Shown here: positions 24,061-37,128 of the stretch, piece by piece
Position numbering within the stretch: position 1 is the stretch's first letter
Layout: each line of letters starts with the position of its first letter
Origin: Gorsachius magnificus
Taxonomy: Eukaryota > Chordata > Aves > Pelecaniformes > Ardeidae
DNA: 64,000 nt
Reading direction: 5' to 3'
Assembly: GCA_034008185.1 (NCBI GenBank)
Contig: CM067086.1
Location: 68,866,286-68,930,285, forward strand
Notes under the pieces: generated by a model
Told to the model about the DNA's origin: nothing
The model's input: only the letters and a program-made list of their open reading frames with translations
Database searches by the model: none
Program-made: the position numbers and the translations under genes

Positions 24061-25639
24061 TATGAGTTTTATGCTCATTTCTCAACAGAAGTATAACCCA
24101 GAGCTGAAGCCAACGCCCACATCCTGAGCATTCCTCCTACCACTGCTGCGTTTATCAGTCGGCGCTGCCATGCCATCGTCCTCCCCCCTCGAAAGGCCAC
24201 GCTTCTGCCAAACGAACCGACGAGCCTCAAACACGCCCAAGCGAGGAATAGTAATATGATTTTCTGCTCTAATTCTTTGTCTGGAGAGCCCTGCAGTAAC
24301 CATGCTGTTATTTTATCCAGGCTATGAGCCTTGCTAACCAATAGCCTCCGGCTGGTGGCCAAAGCCTTACCCACCCCTGTTGGAGGATGGTGGCCATGCG
24401 GGCTCTGCTGGCAGCTACTGCAGGCTTCTTGGCCCTGTCCTTGGGGGAAATTATGTCGGCTTGTCAATGTGGAAAGGTTCAGTGTTGCCAAATGAGTTTC
24501 ATAGCTTCCTGAGCTGGGAGGGGGCAGAATTCCCGCTCCGTTCCCTGCATCCTCCAGGATGGATGCACCTACCCATGCTGAAAATACTCTCGAATCACTG
24601 TCTGCTGCCTGGTCACGACTTAAAGGCAGGCATCTACTTGAAATCTAATGAGGGTCCAGACACAGATTATGATAATTTCAAATACTGAGGCCTGTCCCTC
24701 ACCCTCCTCATTAATAGGAACATTTCCAGTTACATTTTTCGGGCCTAAAGCTGTGTTTTTCTCTCTCTTGCTGATTGCCTCAGTAAATATACAGCGACAT
24801 TAACTGCAGGCTGGCCGTCCTGGGTCAATTAACACATGGTGCTGATGAAAAATGAAATCTCGAAAAAACTATTTTTCCTTCTTTCTCTTTCCGTTCTACA
24901 CTGTGAAGTGTTTCTGTATCAGCAATGTTAAAGCCCATTCGGTTGGGAAAGAAATGTGTACGGTTCAGTTGGTAGTGTCCCTTTAATGTTAAAAATGGGA
25001 GCGGAATGGTAAATGACAGTCCGGGGCGTGTTACCAGGGCGGGTTAGGGAGAGCTGTTGGTCTTTTAGGAAGCTTATATGGGCAAGGCAAGTGCTGTGCT
25101 GGAAATACAGACATTTTCTTTTCTTAAAATGTATCCAATGTTCTCCTCGGTAGGCACACTTCTGTTTCTCTTACACACGTTTCCCTCAGTGGGAATTAAG
25201 GAATTATATTTGCTTTGCTCTCTTAAATATTTATCTTTTTCTTTTAATATGTGACATTTTTCCTCCAAACTGTTTACTGTCGATATTTTTGGCAGGGTAA
25301 AACCCTGGTTTGACTGAAGTCTGAAGAAAACTGATGCACTTCAGTGAATTCAAAATTGGTCATGTAGAGTTGGCACCAGAGGGCTTGAGGGTTGGTGGTT
25401 TGGGGTTTTTTAAATCAAAATCTTCCCTGTTCCTGCTATCTGCTTCTCTAATACTGTGATATCTCCCCAATGACTTTTTGCATCCATCCTCCACGTCCTC
25501 TCTGTTCGAGCAAGTCCCTGCATGGGTACACGGGAGCCCTGCAGCGATGTGCTACTGCCCGTTAGCTAAGTGCCATTAATTTTTAATTTAAAGATCCTCT
25601 TTTCAGTGTTATTATTCCTGGTTGTTTATTTCAGCTTGC

Positions 25640-25659
25640 TTTTTTTTTTTTTTTTTTTT
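25640..25659 (+). repeat. Poly-T run (20)
   Basis: Twenty uninterrupted T in an AT-rich intron part. No adjoining element is recognised. Confidence 0.9.
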
Positions 25660-25842
25660 GCCCAAGTTTGTTTTTTGTTGATTTATCATCTTAAGGCAGA
25701 GCAGGGCTTCTCTTTGCAGATGGGTGCCCTGGGGGCTGCTGCTGGAGGGCAGAGCAGAGCGGGTCTTCGCTGGCTTTCTGCCACGTTACGAGAAAATTCA
25801 ATTTACCCATTTCCTTCCTCAGAGCATGTATTGGGCACTTTA

Positions 25843-26000
25843 TATCATAGAATAGAATCACAAAATCATAGAATCATTTAGGTTGGAGAAGACCTTTAAG
25901 ATCCCCAAGCCCAACCATTACCCTACCCTGCCATCCCACCACTAAACCCTGTCCCTAAGCACCTCGTCTGCCCCGTTTTAAACATCCTTTCCCTCCAGCT
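25843..26000 (-). mobile_element. CR1 3' end, older group C relative
   Basis: The tail octamers (ATAGAATCACAAAATCATAG on the + strand) precede TTTAGGTTGGAGAAGACC. Similarity ends near GCACCTCGTCTGCCCCGTTT. The 5' part is absent. Confidence 0.85.
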
Positions 26001-27221
26001 TAAGCCAAATTTTGTACTCGAAGAAGGGGTGACAGAAGGATGAAGAGGGGAGGGGGCCTGCGGGATGTCGTCCTCTTGCCTCCCCGCTCTCGCCTGTCTC
26101 ATCTTCTCCGTTCTCCTCTCTGTTCTTCCCACGCGGCCCATGCTGCTTTCAGAGTATGGAAGAAAAAAAGTCTCATGAGGTCAAAGAATGTCCACACAAA
26201 TACACTGACAACATACACAAAATTCTCTTTTAAAAGAGATGACTTGCGCTCTCAGGTGCCCGGGTGCTCCTATCCTTCTGCATTCCATTGCAATTCTGGG
26301 CTCCATCTGCTCCCTGCCCCCAAATCCTCTATTTCACCTGCTCAGTGTGTTAGACAAATTATTTATTTTGATAATTCATTATTCTGTCATAAAGATTACT
26401 TCAAATAAAGCAATTTAGTATCATTACTCTTCAACATCCAAATCATTTTGGAGCATGTACGGCGCTGTCTGAGGACACTTCTGAAGTCAGAGTGGTGCTG
26501 GGACTCTCTGCCTGAATTTGTGCGGGTCATTTGTGGCTGGCTGCTGGCTCTGGACCATGGTACACTAACCTGCTTATTGCTTGTAGATACTTCATCGGCC
26601 TCGAGATTAGCCATGACATTTTCCTGAACCGCTGAGATACTTCTGGTAGTTTGGCCCTGGGTCGTTGGGCGCTGCATTCCCGTCTGTCAGCAGGCACTCA
26701 GATACTTTGCTTTAATGGCCAATTTTCTGATGGTTATCCTTTTGAAATCTGCCGGAGTGCAAGGCTGAGGCTGAGGTCTGATTCCCTTTGCTCTTTATCT
26801 TCCTCTCTTGGGTAGTGTTATTGAGAGCTTCGGATTGAATTTTCATCTCCTTACCGCTGATTTACAGCTTGAAAAAAGATGCTATCGCAGTGATGTCTGT
26901 TTTGGAAAATGGCTTTAAAGCAATGCAAAAGTGGAGGACAGTGCATATTTTTTTTTTCCTTTTTTGTTCTTTTCTTTTGGTTTTCTTAACAATTCAATGC
27001 CAGCAAGACCAGCTGTCTTATTTTTGTGGTTGTCAGCAAGTGCAGAGCCCGTTGACTTCAGTGGGATGTGCAAGCGCTCAGCAGCACGGAGAAGTGAAGC
27101 CATCCGCCGATGCCAGCTGGCACAGCCCAGCGCTTCCTCCTGAACAGGACTCCCTGGAAGAAACTGGTGGAACGCTGGTTTGGAGATACCCACATGCTCT
27201 TTTGTGCCTCTCGCGAGATGG

Positions 27222-27582
27222 TGCTGGAGCGTGTCCGGAGAAGGGCAGCAGAGCTGGGGAGGGGTCTGGAGCCCCAGGCTGCTGGGGACGGCGGGAGCTG
27301 GGGGAGCCTCCGGGGGGCCGGGGGGGGGGCCCGGGAAGGGGGGGCCCCTCAAGTTGGGGGGTTGGATTGGGGAAAATTCCTTCCCCGAAAACGCTGTCAG
27401 GGGCTGGAAGGGGCTGCCCAGGGAAGGGGTCGAGTCCCCAGCCCTGGGGGGATTTAACAGCCGGGCAGAGGTGGTGCTGGGGGCCAGGGTTTGGGGGTGG
27501 GATGGCAGGGGTAGGGGAACGGTTGGGCTGGGGGAGCTTAAAGGGCTTTGCCAACCCAAACAATTCTATGATTCTATTCTGT
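27222..27582 (+). mobile_element. CR1, group C, internally deleted
   Basis: It starts at GGTGCTGGAGCGTGTCCGG and ends with ATTCTATGATTCTATT. Between about 27290 and 27360 the middle of the element is replaced by G-rich and C-rich runs, so the block encoding FSLEQRR and the following segment are gone. The 3' part from CCTTCCCCGAAAACGCTGTC onward is normal. Confidence 0.88.
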
Positions 27583-28145
27583 CATTCCATGGCTGAGCTG
27601 TAGGGATCCACTGTAGGGATTGCACCACTGCCCACATCTTGTGTTCAGTTGAGGATCCCACTGAAATGGTCACATCTGATTATCAGCCTGGTTTTGGGTC
27701 TATCTGTTCCCCAGAAAGTAAATGCACTTTTAATAATATCATAGTGACAGAGGGATGATTTCTTCCATATGCTTCACAAGAGGAGAGTCCTGGCCATGGT
27801 CAAACCATGCCTCCAAGTCAGTGGTTTATCTGAGCTGTCTTTGGTGTAGCCAGGGCAGCTGACGGGAGCAGTGACGAAGGCAGAGTCTCTCCACCCAAAG
27901 TAAACCCAAACACTTGTACCGCTCTCTGTTGAATTTGATTACTACCTCAACTGTTAAAATCCGGGGGTGCTGCCTTTGCCCACATACGCACCATCTTCTT
28001 GAGAAAGTCATGTTCCAGCGTGCTGCAGAAATTTGGGGTCACTGCAATGTTATCACCCCGTGACCTCATCATTGTGTGATGGGGGAAGCTCATGTCTGAT
28101 GGCTGTGAGCCCCTGAAAACAGGGCGAGTTTAGAGATAGGTTAGA

Positions 28146-28419
28146 GAATCACAGAGTCCTAGAATCCCAGATTGGCAGGGGCTGGCAGGGCCCTCCGGAG
28201 ATCACCCAGTGCCACCCCCCTGCCCAAGCAGGCTCACCCAGAGCAGGGGGCACAGGACAGCGGCCAGGCGGGGGTTGAAGATCTCCAGAGAAGGAGACTC
28301 CACAGCCCCCCTGGGCAGCCTGGGCCAGGGCTCCATCACCCTCACAGTCAACAAGTTCTTCCTCCCGTTCATCTGGAACCTCTTCTGCTTCAGGTTGTGC
28401 CCATGGCCCCTTGTCAGGG
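28146..28419 (-). mobile_element. CR1, group A, 3' part, inverted
   Basis: On the + strand the tail reads ATCACAGAGTCCTAGAATCC, then TGGCAGGGGCTGGCAGGGCC. Across about 240 bases it differs from the copy at 38654 by only a few bases. It is 5' truncated in the HGHNLK-coding region. Confidence 0.92.
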
Positions 28420-29343
28420 TCAGATGCTGAGTTATTTAGCATCCCATAGGCTAGAGTATTGGCATTTCCATTTTTCAAGGTGCGGCAGCTGGATTTTCAG
28501 GCATGAAAATGTCCCAGGTTTTCTTCCCTCTTCCCTTGCAGTGATGCAGTTGTGTTTTGAAAAAAGTTAAGAGCCGATGCTGCTTTGTTTTGGTGTTTTA
28601 GACGCGACCGTGAGGGGAGCTTTACTGAAAACTCACCTGTATTTAGTGGTGCCACTTTCTACAGAAACAAGAATTTAAAAATCAAATCTGATTTAAAACA
28701 AACAAACTAACAAAAAAACCCAAAAAAACTTCTGTACTGGTTTTCTGGAGAAAATGCCGTGTTAGTATAGCTAGAGAATCTTTTTTCTTCTTCTTTGAGG
28801 AGTAAATGTAAATGGGTGTGTTGTCAAGAACCTACTTCATGGCTGATACATCAAACAAATTAATTAGGTCAATAACTTCAGGTAGTCTCAAAATGCCAAA
28901 GATAAAAGAATGTTATTGGGCACAGCCCCTTCTCCTCAACAGAGACCAAGGCAAAGTCCTTTTCTCCCTCCCGTGGGCTGCTTTGCTGAAGGAGCTGGCA
29001 GCACAGCCCTGCTGTTCACCTGCGCTATGTTAAATGATATAGGTTATCCAGAAGCTGGGGGGTTTTTTTGCAGGTGAACTATAGGACCATTTTGTGCATG
29101 AATATTTATTTTCTAGAGTTTCCACAAATTTTTTGGGTGGGAAAAAGTTTCAGATTTTAGAGTCAAAGAGAGCTGCCACCTTCAGTCATGAGGCAGCTCA
29201 TGCCTTGATCAAAATCTGCTGTCGTTTATTTTGCTTTATTATTAGCCGTGGGGTGGTACCTGCTTTGTGTTAAGCATCTCACACTTGAACAAGAAGGAAT
29301 ATTCACGGTCTGGAAACACTTAAAATATTAACAAAAGAGAAAC

Positions 29344-29359
29344 TTTTTTTTTTTTTTTT
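29344..29359 (+). repeat. Poly-T run (16)
   Basis: Sixteen uninterrupted T within the 4.2 kb stretch that has no CR1. Confidence 0.9.
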
Positions 29360-31425
29360 GACAATAAACCAAACAAATCTTTATATGGCACACAACAGAA
29401 GTGGCCTTTTAACAGCATTAGGAAGAAATGGGGGCCTTCAAAGGTTAAGTCAGAGAGCTTAAGCCCAGTAAAATGGATTATGTTTTTTGAAAAATTGCCA
29501 AGTTCAAAGAAAACCTAATCAAACCCCAACCCAGCCTCTTTAGCACAGTAAAACATGGTTTTGTTCCTCAACTGCAGAATTCATGTTTGTGCTAATCTAA
29601 ATAATTTATATGAATCCAGAAATGAAGTCCCATTAAATCTTTTAAAGGAAGGTTATTTCTTCCCCTCTGTCAATTTTGTGGCTATAAGAGGATAGGTGTA
29701 CCCTGGGAAGAGCCCTCTGGATGCGGGAACTTCACTTTCTGGAGCAGAGCTTTGGCTGAGTGGCGTAGTTATTTGTTAAATCAGCCTGAAATACAGAAAA
29801 AGGATTGAAGATAAAAAAAAACCTAAATAAAATTATGAGCTAGATCCAGGGCAATCAACAGGTTCACACCTTCATTTTAGGAAGGACGTGGCCATAGAGC
29901 ACATCTGCCATGGGAGGCACAACAGAGACAGAGGGAGGTCAAGCATGCCCTAGCATCTCTGTTGCGCCAGAAGGTCAAGCACCGTATAGAAAGGAGAAAA
30001 CAAAATCAGCAGGAGGGGATGAAAGTTTCTCCACCTTCATCCTACCTTCTCCCCAAAGCCAACTCAATGCATGTCACAGCGCAGGGATTAGCTCATTACA
30101 GGGCTCAGATAAAGAGAAAGCGTTCTGCTGGGAAAGGGGGAGCAGCATCATCTTTCCCCATCGTCAGCACTTCCCTCTTTTCCAGGTTGAGTGTTTTGGA
30201 CCTTGTCCTTTGGATCTTGTCTTCGATACTTAATTGTTTCAGGATTCACTTTAGAAGAGCAAAAGCAGAGGGAAACATCAATTTTTGTTTGATTTCAATC
30301 ATAATTCAGTTTTAATTTTCAGTTAAAATTGAATCAACAGTATGTTATTTACTCAGTTCTTACAATTAACTTTGTCCATCTCTTTCCAGTATGCCGGTTT
30401 CTTTATTGAATCTTTTATTGTGGTTCAACCCCACTGTTGGCTTCTCTTAGTTGGTATCGGGGTGGGTAGATTAGCGTGCTGCCTGCCCAGCCCCCTCAGG
30501 GATGGGTTCCCAAGTCTGGCAGCGCGATGTCAGGTAGCCATATCTGCCTCTTCTTGGCCCTGCTGGACACGCTGTGGCAGGGTTCCCAGACTGGGTTACA
30601 TCAGTCTTCCGCTGTGTTTCACATCTTGAGGCTGTGATGTTTTTCCCCAAACAAGGCCACTCCTTGCTCTTTTTAAGAAGCATTGGTGGCCACATCAGGG
30701 GGAGCCCCAAGGACAGAAGCACGTTGCACCGGCAGCATCTGGCACGCCACGCAAGGGTTGTGTGGCTTTTATCTCTCTGCATCCTTATAGGCCAAAAAAA
30801 ATACCCAACCGTCCCACAGGGAGGCTCCTGAGAAGCAATCTGGGACAGAGCTTATCCCTGCCCCTCCAACGAGGTAGGCAACGGTGGTGGCACAACGACC
30901 CTCTCCTCAGTAGGATGCTGCCAATGGCATCTCCTGGTGCTTTAAAGCCTCCCTCTCCTCTCTGTGCATTAAAAAAATCCCACAAACGAACAGTCTGATG
31001 GCAGCAGGATGTTAAATAAGTGCATGGGGCTCAGCTGTACCCTGACTCCCTAACCATTTAGCAGAACAGCAAAGCAAGATGCCAAATCTCACTGTCCCCA
31101 AAGCCCCGCACAATGCTGGGGGCATTGGCTTCTCTCTCCACCCCCCCACTCCCCACCCCCCCTATTTTTCTGTTTCCTTTCGAATGGGAGGTCATGGTGT
31201 GCAGATTTCTAGAGGCAGCTCCTCGTGCTGCTCAGCTGAGGGATATTTTAGATTTACCAGAACTTGTTCAACGGCTGTGGTGAGGCAAGATGGGAGGGAC
31301 GTCCCCATTTGGTCTGATGGCAGGGTTGGAGCAGCCTTGAAGTCTGTTGGCGTTTGGTCCCAGCACAATTCCTTACAGAATCATGACAAAAAGAAACATA
31401 ACTGGTTAAAAAATCTAAACTAAAC

Positions 31426-31441
31426 TTTTTTTTTTTTTTTT
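31426..31441 (+). repeat. Poly-T run (16)
   Basis: Sixteen uninterrupted T, also within the CR1-free stretch 28420-32583. Confidence 0.9.
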
Positions 31442-32583
31442 AAATACCAGAAAAGGGTGTAAAGTTACTGAGTGTATGCTGAAGACTTTTTCCTTTCTTT
31501 ACCCCAGTATAGAAAAATCATGTAAGACAATTCCAAGCCTCTGGCAGATTATAATCAATCAATATAAGAGTTTATCTCAATAGAGGATAATGTTTCTGGT
31601 GCTAAGAAAGTACTGACAGTCCTTAGGGTGTCCCCGTATAGACAGGTCATCAGCCATAAGCCATGACCAATTAAGAAGACTGTTTTCTGACCAAAGAAAA
31701 GGTTTATGTCCTTTCCTAAAGCATCTTCAGCTTATATTTTACCATTAGAAGTTGAGAATTAGTTTAAAAGGTCTAATTCTGTCTGACTATGTGGCAGGGT
31801 GGGCTAGAGGAGCAATGCTGGTTTTCAAGGCACCTACTGCCAAAAATGACTGAACTGCTTCAGAGTCTGGGCAACTCAGATTTTACACACTTGAAAGAGG
31901 AACAGGATGGAGTGACACAGAAGCGTGGCAAGGAGGAGGGGTCATAGGAGAGAAAAAAGTGAGAAAGGGAGTAAGTTGGGGCTTCATGACCTAAAATCCC
32001 ATTTGAAACCACACTTCACCTTTGGATAATGTATTTGAATAGTGCAGCCAAGCTCATGAGCATTGCTACAGCCCTGGTGTTTCAGTGGAATAACAGTTTA
32101 AATTAATTAAACTCCTCTGAGACCTTTTGTCCACACTGCGTCGTTGGTGGCTTTGCTGTAGCAAGACTCAAGACCGCTTTGACAGTCGTGTGTTTTATGG
32201 AACTGTGAGCTCTGATCTCAGGGATATGCTCCTGCCCATCATCCGGAGCACAAAACAACCCTACCCCTTCTCTTGTTGCTTGCGTTTGATGAGCAAAATA
32301 CTCTGTGTAAATTATCCAACAAGCTTTGGTGTTAGCAAGTCCAGCCAAAGACTGAAGACCTTTTTCAGTGATGCGACTCCTCTCTCCTAGGCTGTGCTAT
32401 GGGTAGGTACTGGGTATGACTGCCTCACTGGCAGATGGACTTTGAGTGTAGCCGAACCTCTGAAGAGTCAGAAGCACAGCAATTCAGATTTAAATTATCT
32501 CTGCATACAGAAATTTTAAGTAGCCCACTTCTTTTTTTTTTTTTCCTCTGCCTGACTCTTCAGTTGCATAACCATTTTGAGAA

Positions 32584-32690
32584 ATCATAGAATCGTAGAG
32601 TTGTTCAGGTTGGAAAAGACCTTGAAGATCATCCAGCCCAACCATTGACCTAGCCATGCCATCCCACCACTAAACGCTGTCCCTAAGCTT
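32584..32690 (-). mobile_element. CR1 3' end, older group C relative
   Basis: ATCATAGAATCGTAGAGTTG precedes TTCAGGTTGGAAAAGACCTT on the + strand. Similarity ends at ACGCTGTCCCTAAGC. The fragment is about 105 bases and diverged. Confidence 0.83.
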
Positions 32691-33414
32691 GTGATGGATT
32701 ACAGCAGGTTATCCTCAACTTTGAGCATAAGCTGCCTTTTCTTGGAGCCCTGTTCCTTAAGTGCCGGACTTCTGATACCAGGCCCAGGCTTTCACTTGCT
32801 CACAGGTGAAATCCAGGGGTTTAGCTGAAGAAAAAACTAGTGTATGAGGATCTAGGCTTCTTGAGGGCAAGCAGGCATCTAGCCACGGATCTTCTCAAAG
32901 CCTATTCAGGGACACAGAAGCAATGTGTTTAAATATCAGAAAGGTTCATTCCCCTAAAAGAGATGCAGTATTCACAGAGGGGATTTGAAAGGATGGAGAT
33001 CTTTGCCTGTGACTATGCTTTTAGGCAGGGACCACGGGGTCCTTGTGCCTTCCTCTTTTGTTTCTGGGGACCAGGCTGCACCATGCCCATGTGCTCCATC
33101 CTTCTGCATCAGTGAGGACATATCTCCAGGTGCTGCCCCTCTGCTAGAGCTGGCATTTAGTGCCATCTATCTCCTGTGTGCCATGTCTACAGACCTGGGG
33201 CAGGACTCTTTTGCCTGCCCTCTGACTTTCTTGGATGGTGCCTTTGGCCTCACTTCATTGCAGGTGAGCCTTGTGAGTGCACACCATGCACAACATTGAT
33301 GTAAAATAACACAGACATTTTATGTTGTCTTGCAAATTCACCTCTGTTCCATTTTGCCCCAAAACTGAGGATGATTTCCTGTGGAAGGACAACATAAAAT
33401 GAAATTAAGAAAGT

Positions 33415-33924
33415 ACTGGGTCCAGTTCTGGGCTCTCCAGTTCAAGAAGGATGAGGAACTCCTAGAGAGAGTCCAGAGGAGGCCTACAAAGATGATGGGG
33501 GGACTGGAGCATCTCCCCTGTGAGGAGAGGCTGAGGGAGCTGGGCTTGTTCAGCCTGGAGAAGAGAAGGCTGAGAGAGGATCTCAAAAACGTACAAATAT
33601 CTGAAGGGTGGATGATCACAAGGACGGAGCCAGACTCTTCTCAGTGGTGCCCAGCGCCAGGACAAGGGGCAATGGGCACAACCTGAAGCAGAAGAGGTTC
33701 CAGTTGAACGGGAGGAAGAACTTGTTGACTTTGAGGGTGATGGAGCCCTGGCCCAGGCTGCCCAGGGGGAGTGTGGAGTCTCCTTCTCTGGAGATCTTCA
33801 ACCCCCGCCTGGCCGCTGTCCTGTGCCCCCTGCTCTGGGTGATCCTTCTTGGGCAGGGGGGTGGCACTGGGGGAGCTCCGGAGGGCCCTGCCAACCTCTG
33901 CCACCCTGGAATTCTGGGATTCTG
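33415..33924 (+). mobile_element. CR1, group A, 3' part
   Basis: Similarity begins at CTGGGTCCAGTTCTGGGCTC and ends at ATTCTGGGATTCTGTG. It encodes [20 protein letters not shown] and later [20 protein letters not shown], but a frame shift near 33600 separates the two parts. Confidence 0.92.
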
Positions 33925-35260
33925 TGTGTGATTACATTTATTTCTGCATGAATTATATGGTATAATAGATCTAATATAATAGTTATGTCCCACCAGTGAA
34001 ACTCTGGGTCTCAGAAAGTCCTGCTAAATTGACTGAAAACTTGGGGAGGGGAACACCTACAGGTTTCATTTGCCACCTGTTCTGTGGAGTCCCACATCCA
34101 ACACTGCTTTGCATTTGGCTGCTTCTCACTCGGGTTCATCCAGTATTGCTTACCTCTGTGTGAATCTCCAGGTTGAACTGCACCTTCTAATTCACTTCCT
34201 AGCTGACCTGTCCTACTGTTATTCAACGGTACAATGAAAACCAGTTCCTGCCAAGGCTTTCCTTAAAGTTATGTGAAAAAGGTGCAGTGTTTAAAAATGG
34301 GGAAAACGCGTTGAAATTGTGTCTTTTAAAAACGATGTTGGCAGCTTGCAGTCCCATTTCTGAAATCAGCTTTATTAATACCCCATCTGCCAGTTGCATT
34401 TGTCATAACTCGTGGGCAGAATTTTAAATAAGGTTGCTCAAACCTCACATGGTTTGAAACCAATGATTTTGCGACATATTCTTGGTTTCTGGGCCCGCAG
34501 TGTCTTTGGCCATTGGGTTTGCCTGCTCTTTCTTGCCTGGCTGGCTGGCAGTTTGCCAGGGCAGAGAGGCATTACATGGCACACGCGAGCCAGACCTGGG
34601 CAGCACCACGTGGTGGATCACACGTGCTTCGATGTGGAGATGCCCAAGCAGCTGTCAGCACAGGCTGCCCGGTCTCAGAGCACTGCATGGAGACACCAGC
34701 GCTGGTAGCTGATCCCTGCGTGCCTTGTCGGCTCCCCAACGTGCTGGAGACCTTTGGCATTTCAGGTAGGGTTTGGAGATGAAGCCCAGCACTGTGTTGG
34801 TGCGGTTTTGTTCTCTACAGCAGAGCTAGCTGCCTCCACTGCATCAGCTCACTGCACCTTGGTGGGGACACGACCTGACGTGTGCCCCAGACTGGACTGT
34901 TTCTTCCCCAACCCTCCCTTCTTGGAAGGAATTCTCAGATTACACATGCAAGCCGTTTACGTTATTTGTGTTTTCATCCTTTTTTATGCCACTGTATGCA
35001 GATGTGTTCATAACTGCTGCTCTGCTCAGGGTTTTTGCCTGCAAGAAAATGGCTTATAATTTGTCAGGACTGCTCACATTGAAGATCTGGATGCCTGGGT
35101 AAAGCAGAAGTGCACAGGGCAGCAGCAAGGACAGAGGCAGTGTTAGAAGCTGGCACAGTCCTCGACTTCTATAGACACGTTCCTGAGCACAGCTGGGATA
35201 GCTGATCCCTGTCTGACCTGTTCCTTCTGGTTTTTTTTACTGGTTGTTTTGTTAAAATGG

Positions 35261-35277
35261 GCATGTGTGTGTGTGTG
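35261..35277 (+). repeat. Short GT dinucleotide repeat
   Basis: GCAT followed by about six GT units, giving 17 bases of strict purine-pyrimidine alternation. Confidence 0.85.
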
Positions 35278-35494
35278 GTACCTGTAGAGTTTGCCGTGTT
35301 TACAAGAGATGTCCCAGTCTCTCTTCAGGACATGTGGATGCTTTGCAAGTTTGGTGGCATTGAGGATATCAGCATCTTGATTGATGGTAGAGGAAAATTG
35401 TCATGGGGAAGCCGAGGGAAGAAATGACCAGGTGTTAACATCACTGATGGCTCAGTACGTTGTTTTCCCTTTTCTCCTTACAAACATATATCAC

Positions 35495-35770
35495 AGGTGA
35501 TGGGACAAGAGGAAACGGCCTCAAGTTGTGCCAGGGCAGGGTTAGGTTGGACATTGGGAAAAATTCCTTCCCCGAAAATGCTGTCAGGCCCTGGAAGGGG
35601 CTGCCCAGGGAAGGGGTCGAGTCCCCAGCCCTGGGGGGATTTAACAGCCAGGCAGAGGCGGTGCTGAGGGCCAGGGTTTGGGGGTGGGATGGCAGGGGTA
35701 GGGGAACGGTTGGGCTTGATGAGCTTAAAGGGCTTTTCCAACCTAAACGCTTCTATGATTCTATGATTCA
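35495..35770 (+). mobile_element. CR1, group C, 3' part
   Basis: It starts at GTGATGGGACAAGAGGAAAC and ends after two ATTCTATG units. This short copy keeps the full 3' segment (CCCTGGAAGGGGCTGCCC, GGGATGGCAGGGGTAGGGG) that is deleted from the copy at 42811. Confidence 0.9.
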
Positions 35771-36413
35771 TTCCAGCCTGGTGGAAAAAGGTCTTGGGTT
35801 TGGTGAGGAACTGTGAGATTGAGGTAGGGCTTTGAGAGCCTGTATGGATCTGAGGCTCCTCTAGCACCCACAGACTTTCAGATTTAAATACGGAGAGAGC
35901 TGGAAGACCAAGTGTTGTGAATTACTGTTAGAATTAATTTATTTCTTTATGAAGAAACCCATACAAACTACCTGTAAATCCTTGCTGTCCACAGCACTGT
36001 TTCTCTAAGGAAGATTTGATTGCAAGCTGACTGTAAGTTATTAGCTATAAGTTCTTAGCTTTCCAGTAAGTCTAAATGAATGTTACAGGCTATAAACTGA
36101 CTATATAAATTACAGTCTCTCATGTAAAGCTTAATGATGGCTGCTGTAACATTTATATCTTTCCCAAGGACAAGAGAAAATTTCTTACTGTGTCATTGAT
36201 TACACTAGTCCAATATCCCAGTTTCATGTCTCAAGTCAAACTGGCAGTGTGTTATTTTATTGTTTTCACCCCCATCTGGTGTCTTTGGTCTGAAACTTGA
36301 AATACTTTCCTGTGCATCTTGTTCCCTTGCGAGCATCACCTGGTGGCAGCACTGTTTCCTTTGGAAAATGCATCGTGGTGTTGGATTTTGGCATGGACCA
36401 TCTAGTGTGGATC

Positions 36414-37128
36414 TGCTGGAGGGTAGGGAGGCTCTGCAGAAGGACCTGGCCAGGCTGGATCCACGGGCCCAGGCCAAGTGTGTGAGGTTCAACAAGGCCA
36501 AGGGCTGGGCCCTGCCCTGGGGTCACAATTCCACACAGTGCTCCAGGCGTGGGGCAGAGCGGCTGGAAAGCTGCCCGGCGGAAAAGGACCAGGGGGTGTT
36601 GGTTGCCAGACGGCTGAATATGAGCCAGCAGGGTGCCCAGGTGGCCAAGAGGGCCAACAGCATCCTGGCTTGTATCAGGAGTGGTGTGGCCAGCAGGAGC
36701 AGGGCAGGGACCGTGCCCCTGTGCTGGGCACTGGGGAGGACGCCCCTCGACTGCTGGGGTCAGGGTTGGGCCCCTCCCTCCCCGAAGGACCTGGAGCGTG
36801 TCCAGAGAAGGGCAGCGGAGCTGGGGAGGGGTCTGGAGCCCCAGGCTGCTGGGGAGCTGGGGGGGGGGGGGGAGGGGGGGCCCCCCCGGGCGGGAGGGTG
36901 CGCTGCCTGGGGAACAATTCCTTCCCCCAAGGGCTGTCAGGCACTGGAAGGGGCTGCCCAGGGAAGGGATTGAGTCCCCATCCCTGGGGGGATTTAACAG
37001 CCGGGCAGAGGCGGTGCTGAGGGCCAGGGTTTGGGGGTGGGATGGCAGGGGTAGGGGAATGGTTGGGCTGGGGGAGCTTAAAGGGCTTTGCCAACCCAAA
37101 CCATTCTGGGATTCTCTGATTCTCTGAA
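36414..37128 (+). mobile_element. CR1, group C, long copy with internal deletion
   Basis: It includes the upstream part (VRFNKAKGWALPWG, SILACIRSGVASRSRAG) and the 3' end (ATTCTGGGATTCTCTGATTC). At 36859-36890 a run of 14 G, an A, 7 G and then 7 C stands where about 200 bases of the element should be. The + strand frame from 36260 to 36970 is a chance fusion of unique and CR1 sequence. Confidence 0.9.

Noticed and set aside
26869..27603. 244-codon open frame on the + strand
   Set aside because: The first half is unique intron sequence without a recognisable domain and the second half is a deleted CR1 copy. There is no splice or promoter support.
30425..30480. GTGGTTCAACCCCAC, resembling part of an endogenous retrovirus LTR
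   Set aside because: The match is short. I found no paired LTR, primer site or retroviral coding sequence around it.
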